Assembly (NCBI RefSeq): GCF_052118625.1
Contig: NZ_JBQKGW010000002.1
Span: forward strand, 1 to 64,000
Direction: 5' to 3'
DNA: 64,000 bases
Source: Porcincola sp945869225
GTDB lineage: Bacteria; Bacillota; Clostridia; Lachnospirales; Lachnospiraceae
Shown: positions 16,601 through 24,452 of the stretch, piece after piece
Position numbering within the stretch: position 1 is the stretch's first letter
Layout: the number at the start of each line of letters is the position of its first letter
The notes under the pieces: generated by a model
The model's input: only the letters and a program-made list of their open reading frames with translations
Told to the model about the DNA's origin: nothing
Database searches by the model: none
Made by a program: the position numbers and the translations under genes

Positions 16601-17487
16601 GGAATCACAGGGATCACAGTCAGAATCATCCATTCCGGCTTGTTGCCGGACTCACGGAATGCTTCCGCCACTTCCAGCCGCTTGACAATCTTGACCTTCT
16701 GCTGGGCAGTCGCATTCTCCATCTTTTTCTTCAGCCGTTCGCACAGATCCTCAAGGTCAATGTCCTGCAGAAGCTGCATGACAGCTTCCGCTCCCATCTG
16801 TGCCTTGAACATATGCCTGCCCATATCATGCGCGCGGAACCGGCGCTCTGACTCTGACAGGTTGTCGTATGCTTCCTGGCCGATCTGGTTTTTCAGTGCT
16901 ACATCCCCGAGTTCCTGAACCTTCTTCTCGTATGCGTTTTCTGTCAGTGTCTCCTTGTAGGCCAGTCCCGTCACCGGATCTGACTTGATATCAACCTGGT
17001 TGAACTTTTCCGGATTCGGATCGTTTACATTCGGGTCAAGGACAACATAGTTTGCAAAATAGAGAACTTTCTCAAGTTCTTTCGGCGACATATCCAGGAT
17101 CAGGCCCATCCTTGACGGGATCCCCTTGAAATACCAGATATGGGACACCGGGGCAGCCAGGCAGATGCAGCCCATGCGCTCACGCCTGACGCTCGACTTT
17201 GTGACCTCGACACCGCAGCGGTCACAGATCATGTTCTTATAGCGGATTTTCTTATACTTCCCGCAGTGGCACTCCCAGTCCTTCACCGGCCCGAAGATCC
17301 GCTCACAGAACAGTCCATCCGTCTCAGGCTTGAGCGTTCTGTAGTTGATCGTCTCAGGCTTCTTGACCTCGCCAAGCATTCCGTGCCTCGTCGCCCATTC
17401 CTTGATTCTCTCAGGGGAAGCCAGGCTGATCTTGATGGCGTCAAATGTCATGGACTGATACACTTCATTCGAAGTATTTTCCGGCAT
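13621..17487 (-). CDS. rpoC: RNA polymerase beta' subunit
   Basis: The large catalytic subunit of RNA polymerase, 1288 residues. The N-terminal zinc ribbon has CHCGKYKKIRYKNMICDRCG, and the active-site Mg loop NADFDGDQMAIH is intact. A second zinc-site cluster (CRSRIGICAKCYG) and the trigger-loop region GEPGTQLTMRTFHTGG follow. The C-terminus is an acidic tail rich in Asp and Glu. AAGGAG lies 9 nt before ATG 17487, which begins MPENTSNEVYQSM, so an ATG at 17508 inside the rpoB end is rejected. It follows rpoB by 13 nt and ends in a strong terminator. Confidence 0.97.
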   Translation of the reverse strand: MPENTSNEVYQSMTFDAIKISLASPERIKEWATRHGMLGEVKKPETINYRTLKPETDGLFCERIFGPVKDWECHCGKYKKIRYKNMICDRCGVEVTKSSVRRERMGCICLAAPVSHIWYFKGIPSRMGLILDMSPKELEKVLYFANYVVLDPNVNDPNPEKFNQVDIKSDPVTGLAYKETLTENAYEKKVQELGDVALKNQIGQEAYDNLSESERRFRAHDMGRHMFKAQMGAEAVMQLLQDIDLEDLCERLKKKMENATAQQKVKIVKRLEVAEAFRESGNKPEWMILTVIPVIPPDLRPMVQLDGGRFATSDLNDLYRRIINRNNRLKRLLELGAPDIIVRNEKRMLQEAVDALIDNGRRGRPVTGPGNRALKSLSDMLKGKSGRFRQNLLGKRVDYSGRSVIVVGPEMKIYQCGVPKEMAIELFKPFVMKELVARNISHNIKNAKKMVERLEPGVWDVLEDVIKDHPVMLNRAPTLHRLGIQAFEPTLVEGKAIKLHPLVCAGFNADFDGDQMAIHIPLTVEAQAECRFLMLSPNNFLKPSDGGMVPVPSQDMVLGIYYLTQERPGSIGEGMVFKNLNEAILAYENKYVSLQSRISIRVTKKMPDGTELSGLVESTLGRFLFNEVIPQDLGFVDRTIPGNELKLEVDQLVKKKDQKKILERVINVHGATRTAEVLDNVKAMGYGYSTRAGMTVSISDMTVPKEKPDLLAKAQTAVDKINMKYRRGLSTETERYRAVVDTWKKTDDELTKDLLSGLDKYNNIFMMADSGARGSDKQIKQLAGMRGLMADTTGHTIELPIKSNFREGLDVLEYFMSAHGARKGLSDTALRTADSGYLTRRMVVVSQDLVIREVDCCEGKGEIPGRYISKFAYGKEMIESLQERITGRYAAETICDKDGNVLVKANHMITPARAEKIMSVGVDADGHAITRVKIRSILTCRSRIGICAKCYGSNMATGEAVQVGEPVGIIAAQSIGEPGTQLTMRTFHTGGVAGGDITQGLPRVEELFEARRPKGMAIISDISGTIHFTETKNKVEITVTNEETGDSKTYLKPFGTETKHKDDGTYLQEGDHVEAGDQLIEGSVNPHDLMKIKGVNAVQDYLLREVQRVYRLQGVEISDKHIEVLVRQMMKKVRVADPGDSQMLPGTLIDGLELDAVNEKLRERGLKEATSTQVLLGITKASLATESFLSAASFQETTKVLTDAAIKGKVDHLVGPMENVIIGKLIPAGTGMKRYRSVKLDTSAVDIPEGELLKDEDDLMESGDDGRSDDVISLDEAQENVPSETPES

Positions 17488-17500
17488 GAAAGCACTCCTT

Positions 17501-20500
17501 TCACTCATTGTCGTCGGTCAGTTCGAAATCCGGACTGTCGGAACTATCATAACCGTCTTCCTGGAGATCCAGAGAATCATCCGAATCAGAGGAAGCGTTC
17601 TCATCAATTGCCTCACCGTTCTCGTCCTGGACCTGCATTCCGTGGGAAGCAAAGGACTCCTTGTTGTGATCGTACTTGCGGTCATTGTAATCATCAAAGA
17701 TATGTCTCATATCGGTATCCCCGTAATCGACATTCTCAATGATCTTCACCTCTGTTCCATCGTCCTTGAGCACACGTACATCCAGTGCCAGGGACTGCAG
17801 CTCCTTCAGAAGGACCTTGAAGGATTCCGGAATGCCAGGTTCCGGAATATTCTCGCCCTTGATGATTGCCTCGTACGTCTTGACACGTCCGATGACGTCA
17901 TCGGACTTGACCGTCAGGATTTCCTGAAGCGTATAGGAAGCGCCATATGCCTCGAGTGCCCAGACCTCCATCTCTCCGAAACGCTGGCCTCCAAACTGAG
18001 CTTTTCCGCCGAGCGGCTGCTGCGTAACCAGAGAGTAAGGACCTGTTGAACGTGCGTGAATCTTATCGTCAACCAGGTGGTGCAGCTTCAGGTAATTCAT
18101 GTGCCCGATTGTAGTCGGTCCGTCAAACGGCTCTCCAGTCCGTCCGTCTCTCAGCTGGACCTTGCCGTCCCTTGTAATCGGCACGCCCTTCCACAGCTTC
18201 CTGTGATCAAGATGGTCATGGAGATACTCATAGACATCCTCCATGAGTTCTCCCTTGTGTTTCCTGCTGAAATCTTCCCAGCTCAGATTGACGTAGTCAT
18301 TTGCCAGCTCCAGCGTATCCTGAATCTCAGACTCAGACGCGCCGTCAAAGACCGGAGTCGAGACATTAAAGCCAAGTGCCATCGCCGCAAGAGACAGGTG
18401 AATCTCCAGAACCTGTCCGATATTCATACGGGACGGGACACCCAGCGGGTTCAGAACGATATCAAGCGGACGGCCGTTCGGCAGGAACGGCATGTCCTCC
18501 ACCGGGAGAATCCGGGAGACGACACCCTTGTTTCCATGACGGCCAGCCATCTTGTCGCCGACTGAAATCTTTCTCTTCTGCGCAATATAGATACGAACCG
18601 ACTGGTTGACCCCCGGTGCCAGCTCATCGCCGTTCTCCTTCGTGAACACCTTCGCGGCCACAACGATTCCATACTCACCGTGCGGAACCTTCAGAGATGT
18701 GTCTCGCACCTCTCTGGCCTTCTCGCCGAAGATTGCGCGCAGAAGACGTTCTTCTGCTGTCAGCTCTGTTTCGCCCTTCGGCGTCACCTTGCCGACCAGG
18801 ATATCGCCGGCTCTCACTTCAGCGCCAATACGGATGATTCCGCGATCGTCGAGATCTTTCAGGGCTTCATCACCCACACCCGGTACGTCGCGGGTAATTT
18901 CCTCAGGCCCAAGCTTGGTGTCTCTCGCCTCCGCCTCATATTCCTCAATATGGATCGAGGTATAGGTGTCGTACTTGACCAGATTCTCACTCAGAAGGAC
19001 GGCATCCTCGTAGTTGTAGCCTTCCCATGTCATGAAGCCGATCAGCGGATTTTTGCCAAGTGCAAGTTCACCATTGCATGTGGATGCTCCATCCGCAATG
19101 ACATCCCCCTTCTTCACAACATCGTTCTTGAAGACAATCGGTCTCTGATTGTAGCAGTTGCTCTGGTTTGAACGAACAAACTTTCTCAGATGATATTCAT
19201 CTGTCTGCCCGTCCGCTCTTCGGATGATAATCCGGTTTGCCTCAGAGCGTTCCACCACGCCATCATGCCTGGCGACAATGCAGACACCCGAGTCCACCGC
19301 TGCTTTGACTTCCATACCCGTCCCGACAGCCGGAGCCATCGTCGTCAGAAGCGGAACCGCCTGACGCTGCATGTTCGATCCCATCAGTGCACGGTTTGCA
19401 TCATCATTCTGCAGGAAAGGAATCAGCGCCGTTGCAACTGAAAAGACCATCTTCGGGGAGACGTCCATATAGTCAAACATATTGCGGTCATACGCCTGCG
19501 TCTCCTCGCGGAAGCGGCCGGATACGTTCTTGTTGATGAAATATCCATCCGCATCGAGCGGTGTATTTGCCTGCGCAATATGGTATCTGTCTTCCTCGTC
19601 AGCTGTCATATAGACAACTTCATCTGTAACCCTCGGGTGTCCCGGCTCGGAATGGTCGACCTTCCTGTACGGTGCCTCGACAAATCCATACTTGTTAATT
19701 CGTGCATAGCAGGCCAGGGAGTTGATCAGGCCAATGTTCGGTCCTTCAGGTGTCTCAATCGGGCACATCCGTCCATAGTGAGAATAATGGACATCGCGGA
19801 CTTCGAACCCGGCGCGATCCCTTGAAAGTCCTCCGGGTCCCAGTGCAGAGAGACGCCTCTTGTGTGTCAGCTCTGACAGAGGGTTGTTCTGATCCATGAA
19901 CTGCGACAGCTGAGAGGAGCCGAAAAACTCCTTGATTGCGGCCGTCACCGGTTTGATATTGATCAGGGACTGAGGTGTAATGCCCTCAATTTCCTGAGTG
20001 GTCATTCTCTCGCGCACCACCCGCTCGAGTCTGGAAAGCCCGATGCGGAACTGGTTCTGAAGCAGTTCGCCAACCGCGCGGATCCGGCGGTTCCCAAGGT
20101 GGTCAATATCGTCATCGCAGCCGATCCCGTACTCAAGATGCATATTATAGTTGATGGAGGCAAAGATATCCTCCTTTGTAATATGCTTCGGAATCAAATC
20201 GGTCACATGGTGACGAATCTGATTTTTGATCTCCTCCGGATCGGTGTACTCATCCAGGATCTTTCTCAGATACGGATAGTAGACAAGCTCCGTGATTCCA
20301 AGCTCCTCCGGTTTGCAGTCCACCCACGCCCTAAGGTCGACCATCATAGAGGAAAGGACCTTGACATTCCGCTCCTGGGTCTCAATCATGACACTCGGGA
20401 TTGCAGCATTCTGTATCTGATCCGCCAGCTCTTCTGTCACCTTTGTGCCGGCTTCAGCAAGGACCTCGCCCGTTGTCTCATCCACCACATCCTCCGCGAG

Positions 20501-21379
20501 GACATGGCCGGCAATCCGGTTGCGGAGCAGAAGCTTCTTATTGTACTTGTAGCGTCCGACTTTGGCAATATCATAGCGCTTCGGGTCAAAGAACATCCCG
20601 GAAATGAGAGACTCCGCGCTCTCCACCGAGACCGGCTCTCCCGGGCGGATCTTTTCATACAGTTTTTTGAGACCTGTCACCGTATCAGTGGACTCGTCCT
20701 TTTCAAAGGTACTGATCAGCTTAGGCTCCTCACCAAACAGATCGATGATTTCCGCATTAGTCCCGACACCAAGTGCGCGGATCAGCGTTGTCACCGGTAC
20801 CTTTCTGGTACGGTCTACACGCACCCAGAAGACGTCGTTGGCATCCGTCTCATACTCCAGCCATGCGCCTCTGTTCGGAATGACCGTGCAGGAAAACAGC
20901 TTGGTTCCTGCTTTGTCTCTGGCAATTCCATAGTAGATACCCGGGGAACGGACCAGCTGGCTGACGATAACACGCTCCGCGCCATTGATCACAAAAGTCC
21001 CCGTATCTGTCATGATCGGAAGATCGCCCATGAAGATTTCATGCTCGCTGATCTCCTCATTCTCTTTGTTGTGGAGCTTGACCTTGACCTTCAGCGGAGC
21101 AGCATACGTGGCATCACGCGCAGCACATTCTTCAATCGAATACTTTACATCGTCCGTGCAGAGTTTAAAGTCTCCGAATTCAAGGCTGAGCTTCCCGCCA
21201 TAGTCCTCAATAGGAGATATGTCATCAAAAGCCTCCCTGAGACCGTCTGTCAGGAACCACTGGTACGAGTTTTTCTGTACTTCGATCAGATTCGGCATCT
21301 GAAGCACTTCTTCATGCCGCTGATAACTCATACGGACACTCTTACCAGTCTTCACCAGGCGAATTCTGTTTTTTTCCAT
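17501..21379 (-). CDS. rpoB: RNA polymerase beta subunit
   Basis: A 1292-residue subunit with the family landmarks in order: RHEEVLQMPNLIEVQK near the start, the rifampicin pocket FFGSSQLSQFMDQNNPL then THKRRLSALGPGGL, and GDKMAGRHGNKGVVS toward the end. The rifampicin-pocket residues corresponding to D516, H526 and S531 of E. coli are the sensitive forms. The final 60 residues are a Ser/Asp/Glu-rich acidic extension (SSDSDDSLDLQEDGYDSSDS) beyond the catalytic core; its role is unknown. GGTGG precedes ATG 21379. A separate promoter lies upstream, after the rplL attenuator, so rpoBC can be made partly independently of rplJL. Confidence 0.97.
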   Translation of the reverse strand: MEKNRIRLVKTGKSVRMSYQRHEEVLQMPNLIEVQKNSYQWFLTDGLREAFDDISPIEDYGGKLSLEFGDFKLCTDDVKYSIEECAARDATYAAPLKVKVKLHNKENEEISEHEIFMGDLPIMTDTGTFVINGAERVIVSQLVRSPGIYYGIARDKAGTKLFSCTVIPNRGAWLEYETDANDVFWVRVDRTRKVPVTTLIRALGVGTNAEIIDLFGEEPKLISTFEKDESTDTVTGLKKLYEKIRPGEPVSVESAESLISGMFFDPKRYDIAKVGRYKYNKKLLLRNRIAGHVLAEDVVDETTGEVLAEAGTKVTEELADQIQNAAIPSVMIETQERNVKVLSSMMVDLRAWVDCKPEELGITELVYYPYLRKILDEYTDPEEIKNQIRHHVTDLIPKHITKEDIFASINYNMHLEYGIGCDDDIDHLGNRRIRAVGELLQNQFRIGLSRLERVVRERMTTQEIEGITPQSLINIKPVTAAIKEFFGSSQLSQFMDQNNPLSELTHKRRLSALGPGGLSRDRAGFEVRDVHYSHYGRMCPIETPEGPNIGLINSLACYARINKYGFVEAPYRKVDHSEPGHPRVTDEVVYMTADEEDRYHIAQANTPLDADGYFINKNVSGRFREETQAYDRNMFDYMDVSPKMVFSVATALIPFLQNDDANRALMGSNMQRQAVPLLTTMAPAVGTGMEVKAAVDSGVCIVARHDGVVERSEANRIIIRRADGQTDEYHLRKFVRSNQSNCYNQRPIVFKNDVVKKGDVIADGASTCNGELALGKNPLIGFMTWEGYNYEDAVLLSENLVKYDTYTSIHIEEYEAEARDTKLGPEEITRDVPGVGDEALKDLDDRGIIRIGAEVRAGDILVGKVTPKGETELTAEERLLRAIFGEKAREVRDTSLKVPHGEYGIVVAAKVFTKENGDELAPGVNQSVRIYIAQKRKISVGDKMAGRHGNKGVVSRILPVEDMPFLPNGRPLDIVLNPLGVPSRMNIGQVLEIHLSLAAMALGFNVSTPVFDGASESEIQDTLELANDYVNLSWEDFSRKHKGELMEDVYEYLHDHLDHRKLWKGVPITRDGKVQLRDGRTGEPFDGPTTIGHMNYLKLHHLVDDKIHARSTGPYSLVTQQPLGGKAQFGGQRFGEMEVWALEAYGASYTLQEILTVKSDDVIGRVKTYEAIIKGENIPEPGIPESFKVLLKELQSLALDVRVLKDDGTEVKIIENVDYGDTDMRHIFDDYNDRKYDHNKESFASHGMQVQDENGEAIDENASSDSDDSLDLQEDGYDSSDSPDFELTDDNE

Positions 21380-21471
21380 TAACGTTCCACCTCTGTCTTT
21401 CTGCGCACACCAAGTCTACTTATGGGCGCACTAAGCCCCAGAACATAATCCCGGACAATAATGCAACCTAT

Positions 21472-21501
21472 ATGATACTACGCCCCTGACAAGAATGTCA
21501 A
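21472..21501 (-). promoter_or_regulatory. Promoter upstream of rpoB
   Basis: TTGACA (21496-21501) and TATCAT (21472-21477) on the minus strand with an 18-nt spacer, about 93 nt before rpoB. Confidence 0.65.
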
Positions 21502-21561
21502 TTCATTTTTCATAAAGATCGTTTTATGACTGCCATTCCTTTGATCCGTTTGCTGACAGAA

Positions 21562-21600
21562 CAATAAAAAGAACCCGGTCCGTTTCCGGCCGGGTTCTTT
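21562..21600 (-). terminator. Attenuating terminator between rplL and rpoB
   Basis: GAACCCGG (21571-21578) pairs with CCGGGTTC (21590-21597), with a T-rich minus-strand tail (CTTTTTATT). Partial termination between rplJL and rpoBC is the known arrangement in other bacteria. Confidence 0.85.
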
Positions 21601-21627
21601 CTCGGATCATCTTTATAAGAAGCCTGA

Positions 21628-22002
21628 TTACTTCAGGGTAACCTTTGCGCCCTGCTCCTCGATCTTCTTCTTCATCTCCTCAGCGTCAGCCTTGGAAGCC
21701 TGCTCCTTCACAACCTTCGGAGCGCCCTCGACAAGGTCCTTTGCTTCCTTCAGGCCAAGGCCGGTGATCTCACGGATAACCTTGATAACCTTGATCTTGT
21801 TCGGTCCGACATCGGTCAGCTCGACATCAAACTCAGTCTTCTCTTCAGCCGGAGCAGCTCCTGCTGCAGGGCCAGCAACAACAACGCCTGCTGCTGCGGA
21901 TACACCAAACTCCTCCTCGCAAGCCTTTACGAGGTCGTTCAGCTCGGTAACACTCAGTTCCTTGATTGCTTCAATAAACTCGGCAGTCGTAAGTTTTGCC
22001 AT
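21628..22002 (-). CDS. rplL: Ribosomal protein L7/L12
   Basis: The stalk protein that recruits translational GTPases, 124 residues. It has an N-terminal dimer helix (TTAEFIEAIKELSVTELNDLVKACEEEFG), an Ala/Gly-rich hinge (AAAGVVVAGPAAGAAPAEE) and the C-terminal globular domain with KIKVIKVIREITGLGLKEAK. All parts have normal length. AGGAGGAAGAAAAA precedes ATG. It follows rplJ by 50 nt and is followed by the attenuator. Confidence 0.97.
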   Translation of the reverse strand: MAKLTTAEFIEAIKELSVTELNDLVKACEEEFGVSAAAGVVVAGPAAGAAPAEEKTEFDVELTDVGPNKIKVIKVIREITGLGLKEAKDLVEGAPKVVKEQASKADAEEMKKKIEEQGAKVTLK

Positions 22003-22052
22003 TTTTTCTTCCTCCTGTAAATAATCGTAACTCTGAATCAGAAAACTGTCTT

Positions 22053-22577
22053 TCAGGCTTCAGCCGGTGCTGCTTCTGCCGCGCCTTCACCCTCAGGCTG
22101 CTTCTCTGCAATCTGCTTGAGGACACGGGCAAAATTCGTGATCGGGGACTGGATGGATCCAAGCAGTCTTCCGAGCAGCTCGTCTCTGGACGGGATGTCA
22201 GCAAGTGCCGTTACCCCTGCAGCGTCGTAGTACTTGCCCTCAGCAACAGCCGCAACCATGGAAATGGTCGGATTGTTCTTGAGATGCTTCTTGATGATTC
22301 TCGCTGCCGCCACCGGGTCGTCCTTGGACACCGCGATTGCGTTTGCACCAAACAGGTGCTCGCACAGCGGCTCCAGATCAGTTCCCTGGAACGCACGCTT
22401 CATGAGGGTGTTCTTGTAAACCTTGTAGACAACACCGCTCTCACGAAGTTCCTTGCGGAGAGATGTATCGCCTGCTACATTGATTCCAAGGTAGTTGACA
22501 AGAACAACTGACTGTGCGTCCTTGACATTCGCGGAGATCTCATCGACGATGGGCTGTTTCAATTCCACTTTTGCCAT
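22053..22577 (-). CDS. rplJ: Ribosomal protein L10
   Basis: The base of the ribosomal stalk, 174 residues. The N-terminal rRNA-binding domain shows VVLVNYLGINVAGDTSLRKEL and VYKNTLMKRAF; the C-terminal helix binds L12 dimers. The last 15 residues are Ala/Glu-rich. GGAGG lies about 9 nt before ATG. The preceding leader is an L10 autoregulatory RNA with an attenuator. Confidence 0.97.
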   Translation of the reverse strand: MAKVELKQPIVDEISANVKDAQSVVLVNYLGINVAGDTSLRKELRESGVVYKVYKNTLMKRAFQGTDLEPLCEHLFGANAIAVSKDDPVAAARIIKKHLKNNPTISMVAAVAEGKYYDAAGVTALADIPSRDELLGRLLGSIQSPITNFARVLKQIAEKQPEGEGAAEAAPAEA

Positions 22578-22614
22578 GAACCATTACCTCCTTCTTAATT
22601 GGTAATGACCGCTT

Positions 22615-22740
22615 CAGAATTAAGAAAAGCCTCCCCGCTCGTGCAGGGAGGCTGAAAATTCATACGAATTCACACTTCCTCGGCAGGCGCTGAAAGCATT
22701 GTACCCTCTCGGGAACCTGCTGTCTCCGGCAGTCATCTGT
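22615..22740 (-). ncRNA. L10 leader with attenuator
   Basis: The minus strand shows the L10-leader elements GACAGCAGG and CCTGCCGAGGAAG with paired segments between them, then a terminator: AGCCTCCC (22628-22635) with GGGAGGCT (22646-22653) and the tail TTTTCTTA. L10-L12 binding to such leaders is known to shut off rplJL synthesis. Ends are approximate. Confidence 0.8.
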
Positions 22741-22743
22741 TGC

Positions 22744-22772
22744 ATCCTATCACAGGAAACCCTGTCTGTCAA
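22744..22772 (-). promoter_or_regulatory. Promoter of rplJ-rplL(-rpoBC)
   Basis: TTGACA (22767-22772) and TAGGAT (22744-22749) on the minus strand with a 17-nt spacer. It begins just upstream of the L10 leader, as expected. Confidence 0.8.
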
Positions 22773-22869
22773 CCGCATTCTTTCATATTTCCGATCAGCC
22801 GCCGGCCGCCGCCGGAAAGAACGCCCATTTCTCATCATTGCACTTCTGCCCTTCCGTCCCCCCGTTCGG

Positions 22870-23355
22870 TCATATGGAACGCATAGTATCCGAAGCACGC
22901 TTTCTCTCCTGCACTTCACGCATCTTTGCCCGTATCTGCTCCTTGTCACCAATGTCAAGAACAGAATACCCGTGCCTCAAAAGAAGCTCTGCTGTCACGC
23001 CGGCACCTGTCTCCAGCCTTCCGGAAAAAGACCCGTCATACCGCTGCTTCACCCCACAGCTTGGACTTCTCGACTGAAGAATGATCAGTTCCGGCTTTTC
23101 TCTCTGCGCAATGGCCAGGCATTTCTCTGCTCCCAGGCGGAATGCCGCATCGACATCCTGACCGCCCCGTGAAATCACCCTCCCATCCCGAAGCTCAGAC
23201 GGCTGCCGAGGCGTTGGAAGCCCTCCAAGCACCTCCGGGCAGACTGCGATCACCTCATACCCGGAAATCAGATTCAAAAGTTCCTCACTCTTGTTATTTT
23301 CCCCATTGTACTTGCAGTTTTCTCCAATCAGGCAGGCACTCACCATAATTCTCAT
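22870..23355 (-). CDS. DUF523 protein, TudS-like
   Basis: The 161-residue protein begins MRIMVSACLIGENCKYNG and contains VCPEVLGGLPTPRQP and LQSRSPSCG. These are the signatures of DUF523, and the Cys residues in CLIG..C, CPE and SPSCG match iron-sulfur ligands known in the thiouracil desulfurase TudS. A related desulfurase role is possible; many members are uncharacterised. GGGGAG lies 9 nt before ATG 23355, so an in-frame ATG at 23445 is rejected. It is the last gene before the L10 promoter, at the far end of the sugar locus, and may not belong to it. Confidence 0.8.
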   Translation of the reverse strand: MRIMVSACLIGENCKYNGENNKSEELLNLISGYEVIAVCPEVLGGLPTPRQPSELRDGRVISRGGQDVDAAFRLGAEKCLAIAQREKPELIILQSRSPSCGVKQRYDGSFSGRLETGAGVTAELLLRHGYSVLDIGDKEQIRAKMREVQERKRASDTMRSI

Positions 23356-23543
23356 AGACAGCCGCTCCCCTGCATTTCTATTTTTAACCTGTAAGATGAT
23401 CATAAACCGGCTGCACTCTGCAGAACGGCCGCCTTCACAAAGCAAGAGGCCTGCAGCTTCTGCACGCCTCTTATCTCTGTTGCCGTCTCAAAGCCCAGCT
23501 GAGAACTGTTTCACTCGGTACCTTTTCCAGTTTCAGTCCGCAG

Positions 23544-24452
23544 TCACTGTATGTTCTGCTTTTTTCGACGATATTGCTTCGGTGTCAGGCCAGTTGAATC
23601 CCGGAAAACCCTTCCGAAATGACTGCTTTCCTTGAAACCGCACTTTGCTGCGATCTGGGCAATGCTGTAGTTTTCCTCTGTCAGCATTCTGCAGGCCTGA
23701 ACAATCCTGCACTGGTTGATATACGCCCCGGGTGTTGTATGAAGATATTCCCTGAAGGCTCTGAAACACCCTCTCTCGCTTGTAAAACCAGCTTCGGCAA
23801 TCGTCTCAACGGTCATCTTCTTTCCAAGATTTTCATTGATGAACAGCATCATCAGCTTCAGGTTGCTTTCCATCGATGAGTTCGGTTCCGCGCCTGGCGC
23901 TGAAAACACCTTCAACCGGCAAAGATCCAGCCAGATTTCAGAAAGTCTGTTCCGGATCTCCAGTTCGGAATAAGGCTCTGCCAGATCCATCTGAAAGGAT
24001 TCCCGTATTCTGCCGATCGTCCGGCTCTGAGCACCCCCGTCCGGTATCAGTTTGACAAGCTCGACGCAGGCATTCGATACAACCGGCTCCAGATACAGAC
24101 TGTATATCCGGCTGCCCGGCTTTCCTCCAATCAAATCCGGCCCGAAAAGATGTACATACTGGATTGTATCATGGCTGCCAGACGCCGAGCGGGTCGAATG
24201 CATGATGTTGGAATTCACAAGTCCCGCCGTTCCCTGCTCGAACACAAACGACCCGGATGGAGTATCGCACTCCATCGCTCCAGACTCGATATAAAACATC
24301 TCGAGTGCCTTATGCCAGTGCCAGGGCACAAAATCTCCCCCATAGTTCTCAAAGTGCATGCGGGAAGCCCTGTAAGGAAATTCTTCCGTGTAATCCGGTA
24401 TGATTTCCTCCTTATTACCAATTCGGATCTGATTCGAGTAAACGTCTTTCAT
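23544..24452 (-). CDS. AraC-family transcriptional regulator
   Basis: A 302-residue protein with an N-terminal cupin-like sensor (FENYGGDFVPWHWHKALEMFYIESG, residues about 30-60) and two C-terminal helix-turn-helix motifs from about residue 210 (TVETIAEAGFTSERGCFRAF and YSIAQIAAKCGFKESSHFGR). The start overlaps the stop of the kinase/nucleotidyltransferase gene by ATGA, so both come from one message with the importer. It is probably the local activator of the sugar locus; an inverted repeat upstream of the binding-protein gene is a candidate site. Confidence 0.9.
   Translation of the reverse strand: MKDVYSNQIRIGNKEEIIPDYTEEFPYRASRMHFENYGGDFVPWHWHKALEMFYIESGAMECDTPSGSFVFEQGTAGLVNSNIMHSTRSASGSHDTIQYVHLFGPDLIGGKPGSRIYSLYLEPVVSNACVELVKLIPDGGAQSRTIGRIRESFQMDLAEPYSELEIRNRLSEIWLDLCRLKVFSAPGAEPNSSMESNLKLMMLFINENLGKKMTVETIAEAGFTSERGCFRAFREYLHTTPGAYINQCRIVQACRMLTEENYSIAQIAAKCGFKESSHFGRVFRDSTGLTPKQYRRKKQNIQ

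Noticed and set aside
19840..19930. Rifampicin-resistance changes in rpoB
   Set aside because: Pocket residues equivalent to D516, H526 and S531 are the sensitive forms.
20099..21382. 427-codon plus-strand frame opposite rpoB
   Set aside because: Shadow of a highly biased coding strand. The translation is rich in His, Arg and Leu with no recognisable motif.
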